A DNA stretch of 64,000 nucleotides from Acidobacteriota bacterium (lineage in GTDB: Bacteria > Acidobacteriota > Thermoanaerobaculia > Multivoradales > Multivoraceae). Location of the stretch: NCBI GenBank assembly GCA_028875725.1, contig JAPPCR010000005.1:69501-133500 (forward strand), read 5' to 3'. Both the position numbers and the translations under genes were made by a program. Position 1 is the stretch's first letter. Each line of letters starts with the position of its first letter. This document shows positions 29,058 to 39,649 of the stretch, piece by piece. Under the pieces are notes generated by a model. It made no database searches, was not told the origin of the DNA, and saw only the letters and a program-made list of their open reading frames with translations.

Positions 29058-29810
29058 TTACCGATGCTGGTGCGCCTGCAACTCGTGCCGGTAGTCGCCG
29101 ACGGCGTCGATGAGAATCGGCTTCGCCATCTGGTGGAGGCGGCTGATCAGGCTGGCGGGGACGCGGCCGGCCAGGGTACGGGCAGCGGCCTCGGCGTTGT
29201 CGCCGTCGGCCTCGGACGTCAGGTAGTAGTTGCTCGTGAACAGGGTCGGCCGGCGGGCCATGTAGCGGCCGTTGATCAGCAGGTACAGGGTGTCGGAGAC
29301 GAAGGGCGAGGGCCGTCGCGCGCCGAGCTCGTCGACGACGACCACCTCCGCCTCCTGGAGCGGACGCAGCAGGTCGGCCTGGTTCCGCGGAGCGTCGGGC
29401 TGGAAGGTTGCCTGGATGTCGGCGACCAGGCTGGTGAAGTCGACGAAGCGGCCGCCGACGCCGTACTGCTCGGCCAGCTCGATCAGCACGGCCACGGCAA
29501 GGTGCGTCTTGCCCCGGCCGCTCGGGCCGATGAACACCAGTCCGGCTTCGTTCAGCGATCCGTCGAGCTCCATGAACTCCTCGATGTACTGGTCGCAGTC
29601 GCGGCGCGCGGTGAGGAGCTGGTCGCCCACGTCCCCGGCGAGCCGGAAGTTCGTCAGACGGCAACCCTGGTACTTGGGCGGAATGCCCAGGTCGTCGACG
29701 CGGCGGCCGCGGACGCGGGTCGCGTGACAGGTGCAGCGGCGCGCGCGGTTGGTGGCGAGGTCGACGATCCAGCCGCGCCCCTGGCAGAATTCGCAATCTT
29801 CCCCGTTCAA
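29058..29810 (-). CDS. DnaC/DnaI-like AAA+ helicase-loader family ATPase
   Basis: A 250-residue protein. The N-terminal Cys cluster (CEFCQGRGW ... CTCHA) forms a zinc-ribbon-like segment as in DnaI. The AAA+ core has Walker A GPSGRGKTHLAVAV near residue 95, Walker B VVVVDELGA, sensor-like TLFTSNY and an arginine-finger region (ISRLHQMAK). DnaC/DnaI proteins load replicative helicase. No transposase is adjacent, so an IstB-type transposition partner is unlikely. It overlaps hspR by four bases (ATGA) and is thus in the dnaK operon, which is unusual. Confidence 0.85.
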   Translation of the reverse strand: MNGEDCEFCQGRGWIVDLATNRARRCTCHATRVRGRRVDDLGIPPKYQGCRLTNFRLAGDVGDQLLTARRDCDQYIEEFMELDGSLNEAGLVFIGPSGRGKTHLAVAVLIELAEQYGVGGRFVDFTSLVADIQATFQPDAPRNQADLLRPLQEAEVVVVDELGARRPSPFVSDTLYLLINGRYMARRPTLFTSNYYLTSEADGDNAEAAARTLAGRVPASLISRLHQMAKPILIDAVGDYRHELQAHQHR

Positions 29811-30238
29811 TCCTCGTCCTCGACCTTGACCAGCGCGCCGCTTCGCACCCAGACCAGGGCGTGCCGGCGCCGGACACCCCGGCGGCGGTCCGCCGCGTCG
29901 CGTTCAACGATCGAGAGTAGCCGGTCCCGCTCGGCCTCGAGCCGCGCCAGCCGTTCCTGCAGCGTAAGGATGACCTCGACTCCGGCCAGGTTGACCCCCA
30001 TGTCCCGGGTCAGCGTGAGGATCGACTCGAGCCGGTTCAGGGAGTCCTCATCGTAGAGGCGGGTGTTGCCGTCGCTGCGCTGCGGCTCCAGCAGGCCCTC
30101 GCGCTCGTACAGCCGGAGGGTCTGCGGATGGATGTCGTAGCGCTCGGCGACCTTGCTGATCATCACGTAGCGCCCGCCCCCCACCCGCCGCCGGCGGGAC
30201 GGGGGACGGCGCCCACGCGACGACCGCGGCGGCGTCAC
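29807..30238 (-). CDS. hspR: HspR-type MerR-family heat-shock repressor
   Basis: MISKVAERYDIHPQTLRLYEREGLLEPQRSDGNTRLYDEDSL is the MerR winged-helix as found in HspR; a coiled coil (LTLQERLARLEAERDRLLSIVE) and an ALVWVRSGALV tail follow. HspR, with DnaK as corepressor, represses the dnaK operon by binding HAIR repeats. The start given is a GTG immediately after the dnaK stop (143 residues); its first 18 residues are Arg/Pro-rich and a GTG at 30184 after a G-rich stretch is an alternative. No HAIR box was found upstream of dnaK. Confidence 0.87.
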   Translation of the reverse strand: MTPPRSSRGRRPPSRRRRVGGGRYVMISKVAERYDIHPQTLRLYEREGLLEPQRSDGNTRLYDEDSLNRLESILTLTRDMGVNLAGVEVILTLQERLARLEAERDRLLSIVERDAADRRRGVRRRHALVWVRSGALVKVEDED

Positions 30239-32188
<1,950 letters not shown>

Positions 32189-32301
32189 GACTCTCTCTCC
32201 TGAATCGTCCGCGCGGTGAGCGCGACGGGTCGGTTTCTCCGTTCTGCGGCGCTTCCGGGCGGGTGCGGATTCAACCGCCTGCCTGGCCCAGCGCGCTAGA
32301 A

Positions 32302-32330
32302 ACCCTAAGACCTAAGCGATCTGTTGTCAA
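32302..32330 (-). promoter_or_regulatory. Sigma-70-type promoter of dnaK
   Basis: On the minus strand TTGACA (32325-32330) is followed by a 17-base spacer and TAGGGT (32302-32307). The -35 box is perfect; the -10 keeps T-A-...-T. Transcription would start near 32295, about 107 bases before the dnaK ATG. No CTTGAGT-N7-ACTCAAG (HAIR) or CIRCE repeat was found in the gap. Confidence 0.6.
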
Positions 32331-32412
32331 GTCCCTGGCGGCATCAATCTGCCTGTACAATGCTCAGATCACGTCCGGGTACTGCCTTCGGACGGGCCGG
32401 ATCAGCAGGCAG

Positions 32413-32889
32413 TCAGCCGCGGCTCTTCTCGACGTACCGCATCCTGAGCTGCGCGAGAAGATCCTCGAGCAGCGCCGTCTCCTGTTCGGAGACGTTGCCC
32501 CGCGTCTTCTCCTGCAGCACCGACAGCAGGTCGATGTGGAGCCGGGCCCGCGGCAGATCCTGGGCGCTCTGACCGTCCGGTAGCTGGGCGTCGCCGAGCA
32601 GGAAGGCGATCGGCTCGGCGAGTACGGCGACCAGGTCCATGAAGCCGGGAGACTGCGCCCCCCGCGGCGGCATCCGGGAGGCCGCCTCCTCGGGGCCCGG
32701 GGACGGCGTCGCGGACGGAGCCTGCCCAGCCCCGCCGGCCGGCGCCTCGCCCGGACTCGTCGGGCTGTCCTGACTGGCGCCCGAGGGCGGCTGTTCGGCG
32801 GTCGGCCCGGCCTTCTGCTGCTCGAGGAAGCGGTACTCTTCCCGCAGTTCGCCGTCGTCCGTGAACATCCTTCTGTCGGTGACCTTCAC
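32413..32889 (-). CDS. DUF1844 domain protein
   Basis: A 158-residue protein from a GTG preceded by GGAGG eight bases upstream. VKVTDRRMFTDDGELREEYRFLEQ is the family start. A Pro/Ser/Gly-rich linker (about residues 30-75) is followed by the DUF1844 helix bundle (FMDLVAVLAEPIAFLLGD ... ARLHIDLLSVLQEKTRGNVSEQETALLEDLLAQLRMRYV). DUF1844 is known from Acidobacteriota, Deltaproteobacteria-like phyla and the PVC group; no function is established. It is divergent from mazG (21-base gap) and upstream of dnaK. Confidence 0.85.
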   Translation of the reverse strand: MKVTDRRMFTDDGELREEYRFLEQQKAGPTAEQPPSGASQDSPTSPGEAPAGGAGQAPSATPSPGPEEAASRMPPRGAQSPGFMDLVAVLAEPIAFLLGDAQLPDGQSAQDLPRARLHIDLLSVLQEKTRGNVSEQETALLEDLLAQLRMRYVEKSRG

Positions 32890-32910
32890 TTCCGACCTCC
32901 GCTTCCCAGG

Positions 32911-33735
32911 ATGCAACACCCTAGCAAAGGAAACGCGGCCGGAACCGACTCCTGCTCGCTCGCTCCGATCGCCGATCTGATCGACCGGCTGCGCGTCGAC
33001 TGCCCATGGGACCGTGAGCTGTCGCTGGCGGATCTGCGGGCGTATCTGATCGAAGAGGCCCACGAACTGGCCGCGGCGATCGACGAACGCGATCCCGCCG
33101 CGATCAGCGAGGAACTGGGCGATCTGCTGTTCGAAGCGGTGTACGTCGCCCGGCTGACGGACGCCGAGCTGGAGGAAGTGCCGCTTGCCGGGGCGATCCG
33201 CGGAGTGATCGACAAGATGGTCGCGCGACACCCCCATGTGTTCGGCGACGAGAAGGACCAGGCGAAGGCCGGTTCCGCGGCCGAGGTCGCGGCAATGTGG
33301 GAGCAGCGGAAGCGGAGCACCGACGGCGAGCGCTCCGTGCTGGACGGAGTGCCGGTCTCGCTGCCGGCGCTGGTCGGCGCCTACCGGCTCGGCCAGAAGG
33401 CGGCCGGCATCGGTTTCGACTGGGACTCGATCGAAGCCGTGCGGGCCAAGGTGGCCGAGGAACTCGGCGAACTGGACGATGAGACGGCAAGCGACCAGGC
33501 CGGCCAGTCCGTCGAGGCGAAGGCGCGGGTCGAAGAGGAGCTGGGCGACGTGCTGTTCGCGGTCGCCAACCTCGCCCGCCACCTGGACGTGGACCCGGAA
33601 CGCGCGCTGGCGGCGGCGAACCGGAAGTTCCGCCGCCGTTTCGCGGCGATGGAGACGGAACTCGAACCCGGCGGCGACTACCGAGTGGAGGAACTGGAAC
33701 GGCTGTGGGAGCGGGCGAAGCGAAGGGAGGCGTAG
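32911..33735 (+). CDS. mazG: Nucleoside triphosphate pyrophosphohydrolase MazG
   Basis: A 274-residue protein with two MazG all-alpha domains: LRVDCPWDRELSLADLRAYLIEEAHEL with EExxE and a following ISEELGDLLFE in the first, and AKVAEELGEL ... EEELGDVLFAVANLARHLDVDPERALAAANRKFRRRF in the second. It hydrolyses NTPs to NMP and PPi, cleaning non-canonical nucleotides and lowering ppGpp effects. Length matches typical MazG (about 260-280). No toxin partner is adjacent, so this is the housekeeping form. Confidence 0.95.
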   Translation: MQHPSKGNAAGTDSCSLAPIADLIDRLRVDCPWDRELSLADLRAYLIEEAHELAAAIDERDPAAISEELGDLLFEAVYVARLTDAELEEVPLAGAIRGVIDKMVARHPHVFGDEKDQAKAGSAAEVAAMWEQRKRSTDGERSVLDGVPVSLPALVGAYRLGQKAAGIGFDWDSIEAVRAKVAEELGELDDETASDQAGQSVEAKARVEEELGDVLFAVANLARHLDVDPERALAAANRKFRRRFAAMETELEPGGDYRVEELERLWERAKRREA

Positions 33736-33741
33736 CTACGG

Positions 33742-34959
33742 CTACTGCTGGTTCGGCTCGGCGGGCGCCTCCAGGATGAGAATCAGAGCCTCGTCCAGGA
33801 CCGGATCCAGGCCGTCGTCCCTCTCGCCCAGGGCGAACGCACTCAGGCGGTGTTCGGCGCTGACCCGGATTCTGCGGTTCAGCCGTGCACCCTCAGGGTC
33901 CGTGTAGAAGGCAGCGGTCGTCTCGAGGAGGCCGCCGCCGTTCGGCAACTCGATCTGCTGCAACGTTCCGGCATGGCCGAAGGTCGACTCGCCGCTGTGG
34001 TCCGCGTCGACCGCCTGACGCAGAACGGCGGTCAGGATCTCGGCCGGTCCCTGCGAACTCCGATCGGTCAGGACCTCGATGTCTCCCGAGTACAGCCCCC
34101 CCACGCCCTCGAAGGTCTCGAGCTTCCGGTCCTCCCGGTCGATCAAGCTGCCCAGTTCGCCAACGGCGAACAGGCCCGCCACCGCGTAGGCGGCCCTCGC
34201 GGAACCTCCCGCGACGCCGCGGAGATCGATCAGCAGGGAGTCGCCGGCGTAGCCGTCGAGCAACGCCTCCACCTGGGCCGCCGTGCCGGAACCGAAGCTC
34301 GGGATCCTCAACACGCCGACCCCCCGGATCTCCTCGAACTCCGGCGGAAGCGGCTCGTACTCGTCCAGGGTCAGGCTCACGTCGACGCTGTTGCCACGCC
34401 GCACCAGCTCCAGGTCCAGTTCGGAACCGACCGGAGCGGCGAGCTGACGCCGCAGTTCCCACAGGGGCATCGCGCGGGACGAGCGACCGTTGATACCGGC
34501 GACGATGTCGTTCCGCTCCAGGCCCGCGGCCTCGGCCGGGCTGCCGCCGTCGACCGCGACCACATAGGCGGTGCCGCGCTCCTTGAGCACGAGGACGCCC
34601 GAGTGCCGGCGGCCCACCTCACGCGCTGCCCGGTACGACTCGACTTCGCCCGGCGGTACGTAGACCGAGAAGGGATCGAGGGCGTCCGTCACGCCATCCA
34701 TGGCGCCCGCCGTCAGGCTACGTCCGTCGGTCGCCTCGACGTACGAACCGCGGATCAGCCGAAGTACCTCCTCCCACAGCGTGAGGTACTTGTAGATCGA
34801 GTCCCGTCCCGTGTCCTCCGGGTCGTCGCTGGCGCCCAGCCAGGCGCCGCCGGCGAGACCAAGAACCAGGAGCAGGGACAGGCAGACGACAGCCAGCCGG
34901 CCGCCGCCGACCCCGTGGTGGCGATGCTCCCGCGACCGCCCCCTGCCTTCCGCGTCCAC
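33742..34959 (-). CDS. S41 (C-terminal processing protease) family protein, probably catalytically inactive
   Basis: A 405-residue protein: N-terminal membrane anchor (residues 20-42), CTP-type helical N-domain (LRLIRGSYVE ... DGVTDALDPFSVYVPP), a PDZ domain (GGSPAEAAGLERNDIVAGINGRS), and the S41 fold. The serine motif, usually GSASASEI, reads SSQGPAEI. The lysine motif, usually TFGKG, reads TFGHAG. Both catalytic residues therefore appear to be lost. It may be a regulatory or scaffold pseudoprotease in the periplasm. It follows the STAS gene by seven bases. Confidence 0.82.
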   Translation of the reverse strand: MDAEGRGRSREHRHHGVGGGRLAVVCLSLLLVLGLAGGAWLGASDDPEDTGRDSIYKYLTLWEEVLRLIRGSYVEATDGRSLTAGAMDGVTDALDPFSVYVPPGEVESYRAAREVGRRHSGVLVLKERGTAYVVAVDGGSPAEAAGLERNDIVAGINGRSSRAMPLWELRRQLAAPVGSELDLELVRRGNSVDVSLTLDEYEPLPPEFEEIRGVGVLRIPSFGSGTAAQVEALLDGYAGDSLLIDLRGVAGGSARAAYAVAGLFAVGELGSLIDREDRKLETFEGVGGLYSGDIEVLTDRSSQGPAEILTAVLRQAVDADHSGESTFGHAGTLQQIELPNGGGLLETTAAFYTDPEGARLNRRIRVSAEHRLSAFALGERDDGLDPVLDEALILILEAPAEPNQQ

Positions 34960-34966
34960 CGCTCTC

Positions 34967-35305
34967 TCAGGCGACCGAAGCGACTGCCTCGTCCTCGTCC
35001 TCCAGGATGTCCAGCACGGTAACCAACTGCGTGATCTGGAGCACCCCGAGGACCCTGCTCGGCATGGAGAACAGGCGCAGCTTGCCGCCCCGGTTGGTTA
35101 CCGTGGTGTAGGCGGCAACCAGCTCACCGACGCCGGAGGAGTCGATGGAACGCACCCGCCCCATGTTGAGCAGGATGTTCGTAGCGCCTTCGCCGACCGC
35201 CGCGAGGACGGCCTCTCTCAAGGCAACGTCGCCCTCGCCGATCGTGATCCTGCCCTGGAGATCGAGAATCGTCGCTCCATCCCGCTGGCGCTTGTCAATC
35301 TTCAT
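34967..35305 (-). CDS. STAS-domain anti-sigma factor antagonist
   Basis: A 112-residue single-domain STAS protein (SpoIIAA/RsbV type): ATILDLQGRITIGEGDVALREAV and the phosphorylation loop MGRVRSIDSSGVGELVAAY, in which the first Ser of DSSG is the usual phospho-acceptor. It would release a sigma factor by binding the anti-sigma kinase encoded just upstream (11-base overlap). No sigma factor or PP2C phosphatase gene is adjacent, so the target is elsewhere. Confidence 0.93.
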   Translation of the reverse strand: MKIDKRQRDGATILDLQGRITIGEGDVALREAVLAAVGEGATNILLNMGRVRSIDSSGVGELVAAYTTVTNRGGKLRLFSMPSRVLGVLQITQLVTVLDILEDEDEAVASVA

Positions 35306-35780
35306 TCGCTCCTCCCTGGTTTGCTTCGGCGCTGCCGCCCGGGGTGCCGAACTTCTTGTGAAGCCGGACCTTCGTGCCGCCCTCGGCGCCGAAATCGTAG
35401 TCGATCTTATCCATGAACCTGCGCATGTAGAAGATGCCCCTGCCTTCCGTCTTGAGCAGGTTGTCGGGGGCCAGCGGGTCCGCCACGGCGCCCGGATCGA
35501 AGCCGCTGCCCTGGTCTTCGACCGTGATGTCGACTCCGCTCTCGCCCACCGCGAGACACACGTCCACCTTCTTCTCGGGATCCAGCGCGTTGCCGTGCTT
35601 GATCGCGTTGGTCAGTGCTTCCCGCAACGCGATGCCCATCCAGTAGCCGGTCTCTTCGTCGATCGGCAGGGACTCGAGCGTTTCGTCCAGCACGGCCTTG
35701 ACCAGTTCGATGTTCTCGTACCGGCTGTCGATGGAGAGCCGAATCGTCTGGTGAACAGGTTCCGGCACGGCGGCCTCCAA
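35295..35780 (-). CDS. RsbW-like anti-sigma regulatory factor (GHKL ATPase)
   Basis: A 161-residue HATPase_c protein: ALREALTNAIKHGN (N-box), ITVEDQGSGFDP (G1) and TEGRGIFYMRRFMD (G2), the layout of RsbW/SpoIIAB Ser kinases. It should phosphorylate the STAS partner and bind a sigma factor. The start ATG is one base after the dcd stop. Overlap with the STAS gene implies balanced expression. Confidence 0.92.
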   Translation of the reverse strand: MEAAVPEPVHQTIRLSIDSRYENIELVKAVLDETLESLPIDEETGYWMGIALREALTNAIKHGNALDPEKKVDVCLAVGESGVDITVEDQGSGFDPGAVADPLAPDNLLKTEGRGIFYMRRFMDKIDYDFGAEGGTKVRLHKKFGTPGGSAEANQGGANED

Positions 35781-35781
35781 C

Positions 35782-36270
35782 TCAGGATCGGGCGCGGGTC
35801 GCGCCGCGCTGGTGCTGGTAGCGGCTGCCGGCCCCCGGCTCGCCGTAAGCGGTCCGCGGCTCGGACTCCATCGCGATGAAGATGAGCTGGGCGATGCGGC
35901 GGCCCGCGTCGAGCACGAACGGCACCGGGCCCAGGTTCTGCAGCTCCAGGGTGATGTTCCCCTCGAATCCCGGGTCGCACCAGCCGGCCAGCGAGTGGTT
36001 GATCCACAACCGGCCTAGCGTCGACTTGAGCTTCAGGTCGCAGGCCACCGAACGTGGAATCCGCACGAACTCGAGGGTGGTGGCGAGCACGACCTCGTTC
36101 GGGAACAGCTTGATCCTGTCGCCGTGGAACTCCTCCGGGTCGCGGGTTGGGCAGATCCAGTGGTCGCCGACACGGACGTCGTAACTGGCCGCGTTCACCT
36201 GGTCCGGTTCGAAGGGGTCGACGCCGCCCGCTTCGCCCCAGGCGCTGATCCAGTGGTCCGGCTTGATCAC
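35782..36270 (-). CDS. dcd: dCTP deaminase family protein
   Basis: A 162-residue trimeric dUTPase-fold protein: MIKPDHWI start, ASYDVRVG, LKSTLGRLWINHSLAGWCDPGFEGNITLELQN (the catalytic glutamate lies in GFEGNITLEL), GRRIAQLIF and a C-terminal lid. It deaminates dCTP to dUTP for dTMP synthesis; a bifunctional dCTP deaminase/dUTPase cannot be ruled out by eye. It is shorter than E. coli Dcd (193). It sits between glpX (36-base gap) and the anti-sigma kinase. Confidence 0.92.
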   Translation of the reverse strand: MIKPDHWISAWGEAGGVDPFEPDQVNAASYDVRVGDHWICPTRDPEEFHGDRIKLFPNEVVLATTLEFVRIPRSVACDLKLKSTLGRLWINHSLAGWCDPGFEGNITLELQNLGPVPFVLDAGRRIAQLIFIAMESEPRTAYGEPGAGSRYQHQRGATRARS

Positions 36271-36306
36271 GGCCGTTCCGCCGCTGGGTCGTCCACGTTC
36301 CCCACC

Positions 36307-37281
36307 TCAATAGAAGTAGACGGGACCACCGTCCTCGCCACGGTGAATCGTCTCGACGAAACGAATGACGCCCTCCTTGAGCGACATGGTCAACGTCGAC
36401 GTCCGGAAGCCGTCACCAAAGAAGCGGACGCCCCGGAGCAGGTCGCCGCCGGTGACGCCCGTGCAGCAGAACAGGATGTCGTCCCCCGGCGCAAGCTCCT
36501 CGGTGGTGTAGACGCGGTCGGGATCCTCGATGTCGAACTGGGCGAGCCGCCGCTTCTGCTCGTCGGAGAGCGCCGACAGCCGCCCCTGGATCTCCCCGCC
36601 GAGGCAACGCATCGCCGCCGCCGTGATCACTCCTTCCGGCGCGCCGCCGGCACCGATCACCGCGTGGACCCCGGTGCCGCGGACCGCCGCCGCGATCGCC
36701 GTCGACAGGTCCCCGTCGCCGATCAGCTTGATGCGCGCTCCGGCGCTCCGGATGTCGTCGATCAGGCCCCGGTGCCGGTCCCGGTCGAGAACGACCACGG
36801 TCAGGGCGCTGACGGCGCAGTCGAAGGCGGCCGCGATCGCCTTCAGGTTGTCCTTGACCGGAGCGTCCAGGTCGACCTTCCCGCGAGCGGTCGGGCCGAC
36901 GACGATCTTGTCCATGTAGATGTCGGGGGCGTGGAGCAGGCCGCCACGCTCGGAGGCGGCGAGCACCGCCATCGCGTCCGAAGCCCCGGTGGCGCAGAGA
37001 TTCGTCCCCTCCAGGGGGTCGACCGCGAAGTCCACCTGCAGATCGCCCGCGGCCCGACGGCCAACCTCTTCGCCGACGTAGAGCATCGGCGCCTTGTCCC
37101 GCTCCCCCTCGCCGATCACCACCCGGCCGTCGATCGCCATGTCCGCCAGGACCCCGCGCATCGCCTCGACGGCGACGTGGTCCGAGTGGTGGCGGTCGCC
37201 GTATCCCATCGTCTGGGCCGCCGCGACCGCGGCGGCCTCGGTGACGGCGACGAAGTCGTGGTCCCGGAGCTCCCCGGTCAC
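36307..37281 (-). CDS. glpX: Class II fructose-1,6-bisphosphatase (GlpX)
   Basis: A 324-residue protein: [19 protein letters not shown] and [13 protein letters not shown] are the metal-binding IMPase-fold motifs, with [18 protein letters not shown] and [15 protein letters not shown] blocks specific to GlpX. It dephosphorylates fructose 1,6-bisphosphate in gluconeogenesis. The start is the GTG at 37281, overlapping the acyl-CoA dehydrogenase stop (GTGA); upstream in-frame sequence is the shadow of that gene. The coupling fits growth on fatty or amino acids that needs gluconeogenesis. Confidence 0.96.
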   Translation of the reverse strand: MTGELRDHDFVAVTEAAAVAAAQTMGYGDRHHSDHVAVEAMRGVLADMAIDGRVVIGEGERDKAPMLYVGEEVGRRAAGDLQVDFAVDPLEGTNLCATGASDAMAVLAASERGGLLHAPDIYMDKIVVGPTARGKVDLDAPVKDNLKAIAAAFDCAVSALTVVVLDRDRHRGLIDDIRSAGARIKLIGDGDLSTAIAAAVRGTGVHAVIGAGGAPEGVITAAAMRCLGGEIQGRLSALSDEQKRRLAQFDIEDPDRVYTTEELAPGDDILFCCTGVTGGDLLRGVRFFGDGFRTSTLTMSLKEGVIRFVETIHRGEDGGPVYFY

Positions 37282-38525
37282 GAGCCGGCCCCCGCGGCGG
37301 CAGCGGCAGGCACCGGCCGGTCGACGGCCTCGCGCGCCTGCTCGCGGCTCATCGGCGGGTTGAAGGAGGGAATGCCGGTGATCGCCGCGCCGATCACGAG
37401 GCCGTGGATGTCGTGCGTGCCCTCGTACGTGTAGACGGATTCGATGTTCAGCATGTGGCGGACCACCGGGTACTCGTCCGAGATGCCGTTCGCGCCCAGG
37501 ATCTCGCGCGCCAGCTTCGCGCACTCGCGCGCCACCCAGACGTTGTTCCGCTTGCACATCGACACGTGCTGGGGCTCCATCGTCCCCGCCGTCTTCAGCC
37601 CCGCCAACTGGTAGACGAGGAACTGTCCCTTGGTGATCTCGGTGATCATCCAGGCCAGCTTCTCCTGGACGAGCTGGTGGCTGGCGATCGGCTGACCGGC
37701 GAACTGCACCCGTTGCCGGGCGTACTCGAGCGCCGTGTGGTAGCACTCCATCGCCGACCCGAGGCCCCCCCAGCAGATGCCGTAGCGCGCCTGGTTCAGG
37801 GTCTGCAGCGCGCTGCCGACACCCCGGGTCCCCGGCAGGATGTTGTCGGCCGGAATCCGGCAGTTCTGGAACGAGAGTTCGCCGGTCGCCGAGGCCCGCA
37901 ACGAGAACTTGCCGTGCATCTCGGCGCTGGTGAAGCCCTCCGTCCCCTGCTCGACGAGGAACCCCCGGATCCCCTCGTCGGTGCGCGCCCACACGACGGC
38001 CACGTCGGCGACGTTGCCGTTCGTGATCCACTGCTTGGCGCCGTTCAGCACCCAGCAGTCCCCGTCCCGGCGCGCCCGCGTGCGCATCGCCGAGGGGTTC
38101 GAGCCGAAGTCCGGCTCGGTGAGCCCGAAGCAGCCGATCATCCGGCCGCTCGCGAGTCCGGGAATGAACCGGTCCTTCTGCTCGCGGGAGCCGAAGGCGA
38201 GAATCGGGTACATGACCAGGGAACTCTGGACCGAGACCATGCTGCGGACGCCCGAGTCCCCGCGCTCCAGCTCCTGCATGACGAGGCCGTACGCGACATC
38301 GCCCAGGCCCGGCAGCCCGTACTCCGAGAAGTTCGCCCCGAACAGGTTCAGATCGCCCAGTTCGGGGGCGAGCTCCATCGGCGCCTTCGCCTCGCGATGG
38401 CAGTGCTCGATGATGGGCTTCACGCGCTCGTCGACGAACTGCCGGACGGTGTCCCGCATGAGTCGTTCCTCGCCGCTGAGCAGCGAGTCGAAGTTCATGA
38501 AATCAACGCCTGGAAATCGGTCCAA
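37278..38525 (-). CDS. Acyl-CoA dehydrogenase, glutaryl-CoA dehydrogenase-like
   Basis: A 415-residue FAD flavoprotein: [45 protein letters not shown] and the C-terminal [18 protein letters not shown], which is closest to the glutaryl-CoA dehydrogenase pattern (TYEGTHDIH with ITG). The catalytic Glu is in YEGTHD. A TTG at 38525 preceded by GGGAGAGG is used; an ATG at 38498 (MNFDSLL) is the alternative, nine residues shorter. Substrate specificity between glutaryl-CoA and short chains is inference. Confidence 0.9.
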   Translation of the reverse strand: MDRFPGVDFMNFDSLLSGEERLMRDTVRQFVDERVKPIIEHCHREAKAPMELAPELGDLNLFGANFSEYGLPGLGDVAYGLVMQELERGDSGVRSMVSVQSSLVMYPILAFGSREQKDRFIPGLASGRMIGCFGLTEPDFGSNPSAMRTRARRDGDCWVLNGAKQWITNGNVADVAVVWARTDEGIRGFLVEQGTEGFTSAEMHGKFSLRASATGELSFQNCRIPADNILPGTRGVGSALQTLNQARYGICWGGLGSAMECYHTALEYARQRVQFAGQPIASHQLVQEKLAWMITEITKGQFLVYQLAGLKTAGTMEPQHVSMCKRNNVWVARECAKLAREILGANGISDEYPVVRHMLNIESVYTYEGTHDIHGLVIGAAITGIPSFNPPMSREQAREAVDRPVPAAAAAGAGS

Positions 38526-38572
38526 AGCCCTCTCCCGGGTGGTTCGCGGCAGCGCCGAACCCTACCAGTAGG

Positions 38573-39427
38573 ATGCCGGCCGTGACCCTGATTCGCCTGG
38601 CGCTCCCGCTGGTGGCCGGCGCCGCGTGCGCCTGGTGGATCGACCGATCCACGGCGGCGCGCGGTCTGTTGCCGCCCGGCTTCGCCGACGCCACGTGGGG
38701 CGACCTGCGCCGCCTCGCCGCGATCGGCCTGCTCGCCCTGGTGCTCTGGTTCGGCGTGTTCGCCGCCGCCGGGCAGATCGGCCTGCCGTCCCGCGTCGAC
38801 GAGATCGACTTCGAGCGCCTTTCTCCCGTGAACCTGTTCCTGATGCACGCCCTCCTGGTCGTGACGCTGGCACTCTGGCTGTTCCTCGGCTACTGGCGCT
38901 GCGGGCACGACGCCCGCACGGTCGTGCTGAGCCAGCTCGGTCTGCGCACCCGGACCGGCCAGAGCGTGCCGGTCGAGGTCGGAATCGGTCTCGGCGCCGG
39001 CGTCGTCCTCTGGGCCAGCGTCCTGTTCGTCGTGCTGATCGCGGCACTCGCCGTCGGCGCCGCCGGCGGCTTCGAGAACCTGCCGAACGAGGCGCCGGGC
39101 ATGGTTCTCTGGATGGGCAGTCTCCCTGTGCTGATCCGACTCATGGTCAGCCTCTCCGCGGGCGTCGTCGAGGAGATCTTCTTTCGCGGCTTCCTGATGC
39201 CGAGAGCCGGCTTCGCGACGTCGAACGTCCTTTTCGTGCTCGCCCACCTGAACTACGAGCAGCCGTTCCTCCTTCTCGGCGTCGCCCTCCTCTCCGTCGC
39301 CTTCAGCTACCTCACCATCTGGCGAGGCAACATCTGGCCCGCCATCGCGGCCCACTTCCTCTTCGACGCGATCCAGTTGCTCATCCTCGTTCCCTCAGCC
39401 GCCAGCTCAGCCGGGAACGCACCGTAG
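38573..39427 (+). CDS. CPBP-family intramembrane metalloprotease (CAAX protease-like)
   Basis: A 284-residue multipass membrane protein with about seven or eight hydrophobic segments. The three CPBP motifs are present: EEIFFRGFLMPR (EExxxR), FVLAHLNY (FxxxH) and HFLFDAI (HxxxD). The family cleaves prenylated or bacteriocin-type substrates within the membrane; its bacterial clients are mostly unknown. It is divergent from the acyl-CoA dehydrogenase (47-base gap) and isolated from the next gene by the inverted-repeat element. Confidence 0.87.
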   Translation: MPAVTLIRLALPLVAGAACAWWIDRSTAARGLLPPGFADATWGDLRRLAAIGLLALVLWFGVFAAAGQIGLPSRVDEIDFERLSPVNLFLMHALLVVTLALWLFLGYWRCGHDARTVVLSQLGLRTRTGQSVPVEVGIGLGAGVVLWASVLFVVLIAALAVGAAGGFENLPNEAPGMVLWMGSLPVLIRLMVSLSAGVVEEIFFRGFLMPRAGFATSNVLFVLAHLNYEQPFLLLGVALLSVAFSYLTIWRGNIWPAIAAHFLFDAIQLLILVPSAASSAGNAP

Positions 39428-39472
39428 CCTGCACCGCAGCGTGACGCCCGGCCGTGACGACGTCCAGTCCGT

Positions 39473-39636
39473 GGCGAGATCGGGGAGAGGGTCCCAGCGG
39501 GCTGGAGACAAGCGCCTGTCGAGACCCTCACATCAACGCAGGCCGGTGTGAAGCGCAGTCGACCGAAGCGAGCCCCCAACCCCACATCCAGCAAGTGGGG
39601 GCGAGCGTCCGCTGGGACCCTCTCCCCGATCTCGCC
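39473..39636 (+). repeat. Inverted-repeat intergenic element, copy 2 (164 bp)
   Basis: A perfect 28-bp inverted repeat (39473-39500 against 39609-39636) encloses 108 bases. The arm sequence differs from copy 1 (GGCGAGATCGGGGAGAGG here, GGCGTTCCGGGGGAGGG there), yet both arms changed together in each copy. The interior shares GCTGGAG.CAAG, GTGAAGCGC, CGACCGAAGCGAGC and GCGAGCG with copy 1. Internal stems GCCTG/CAGGC and CCCCAC/GTGGGG can form. It fills the space between two converging genes (stops at 39427 and 39650), so it could also act as a two-way terminator. Confidence 0.8.
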
Positions 39637-39649
39637 GCGGGCGGGTGGC

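Noticed and set aside
29058..29810. IstB transposition helper of an IS21-type element
   Set aside because: No IstA transposase or terminal repeats are nearby, and the N-terminal zinc cluster fits DnaI/DnaC-type loaders better.
32189..32412. HAIR or CIRCE operator upstream of dnaK
   Set aside because: No CTTGAGT-N7-ACTCAAG or TTAGCACTC-type inverted repeat is present; only a sigma-70-like promoter is visible.
36307..38031. A 574-residue extended GlpX
   Set aside because: The first 250 residues are a shadow of the acyl-CoA dehydrogenase; the GTG at 37281 gives the standard length.
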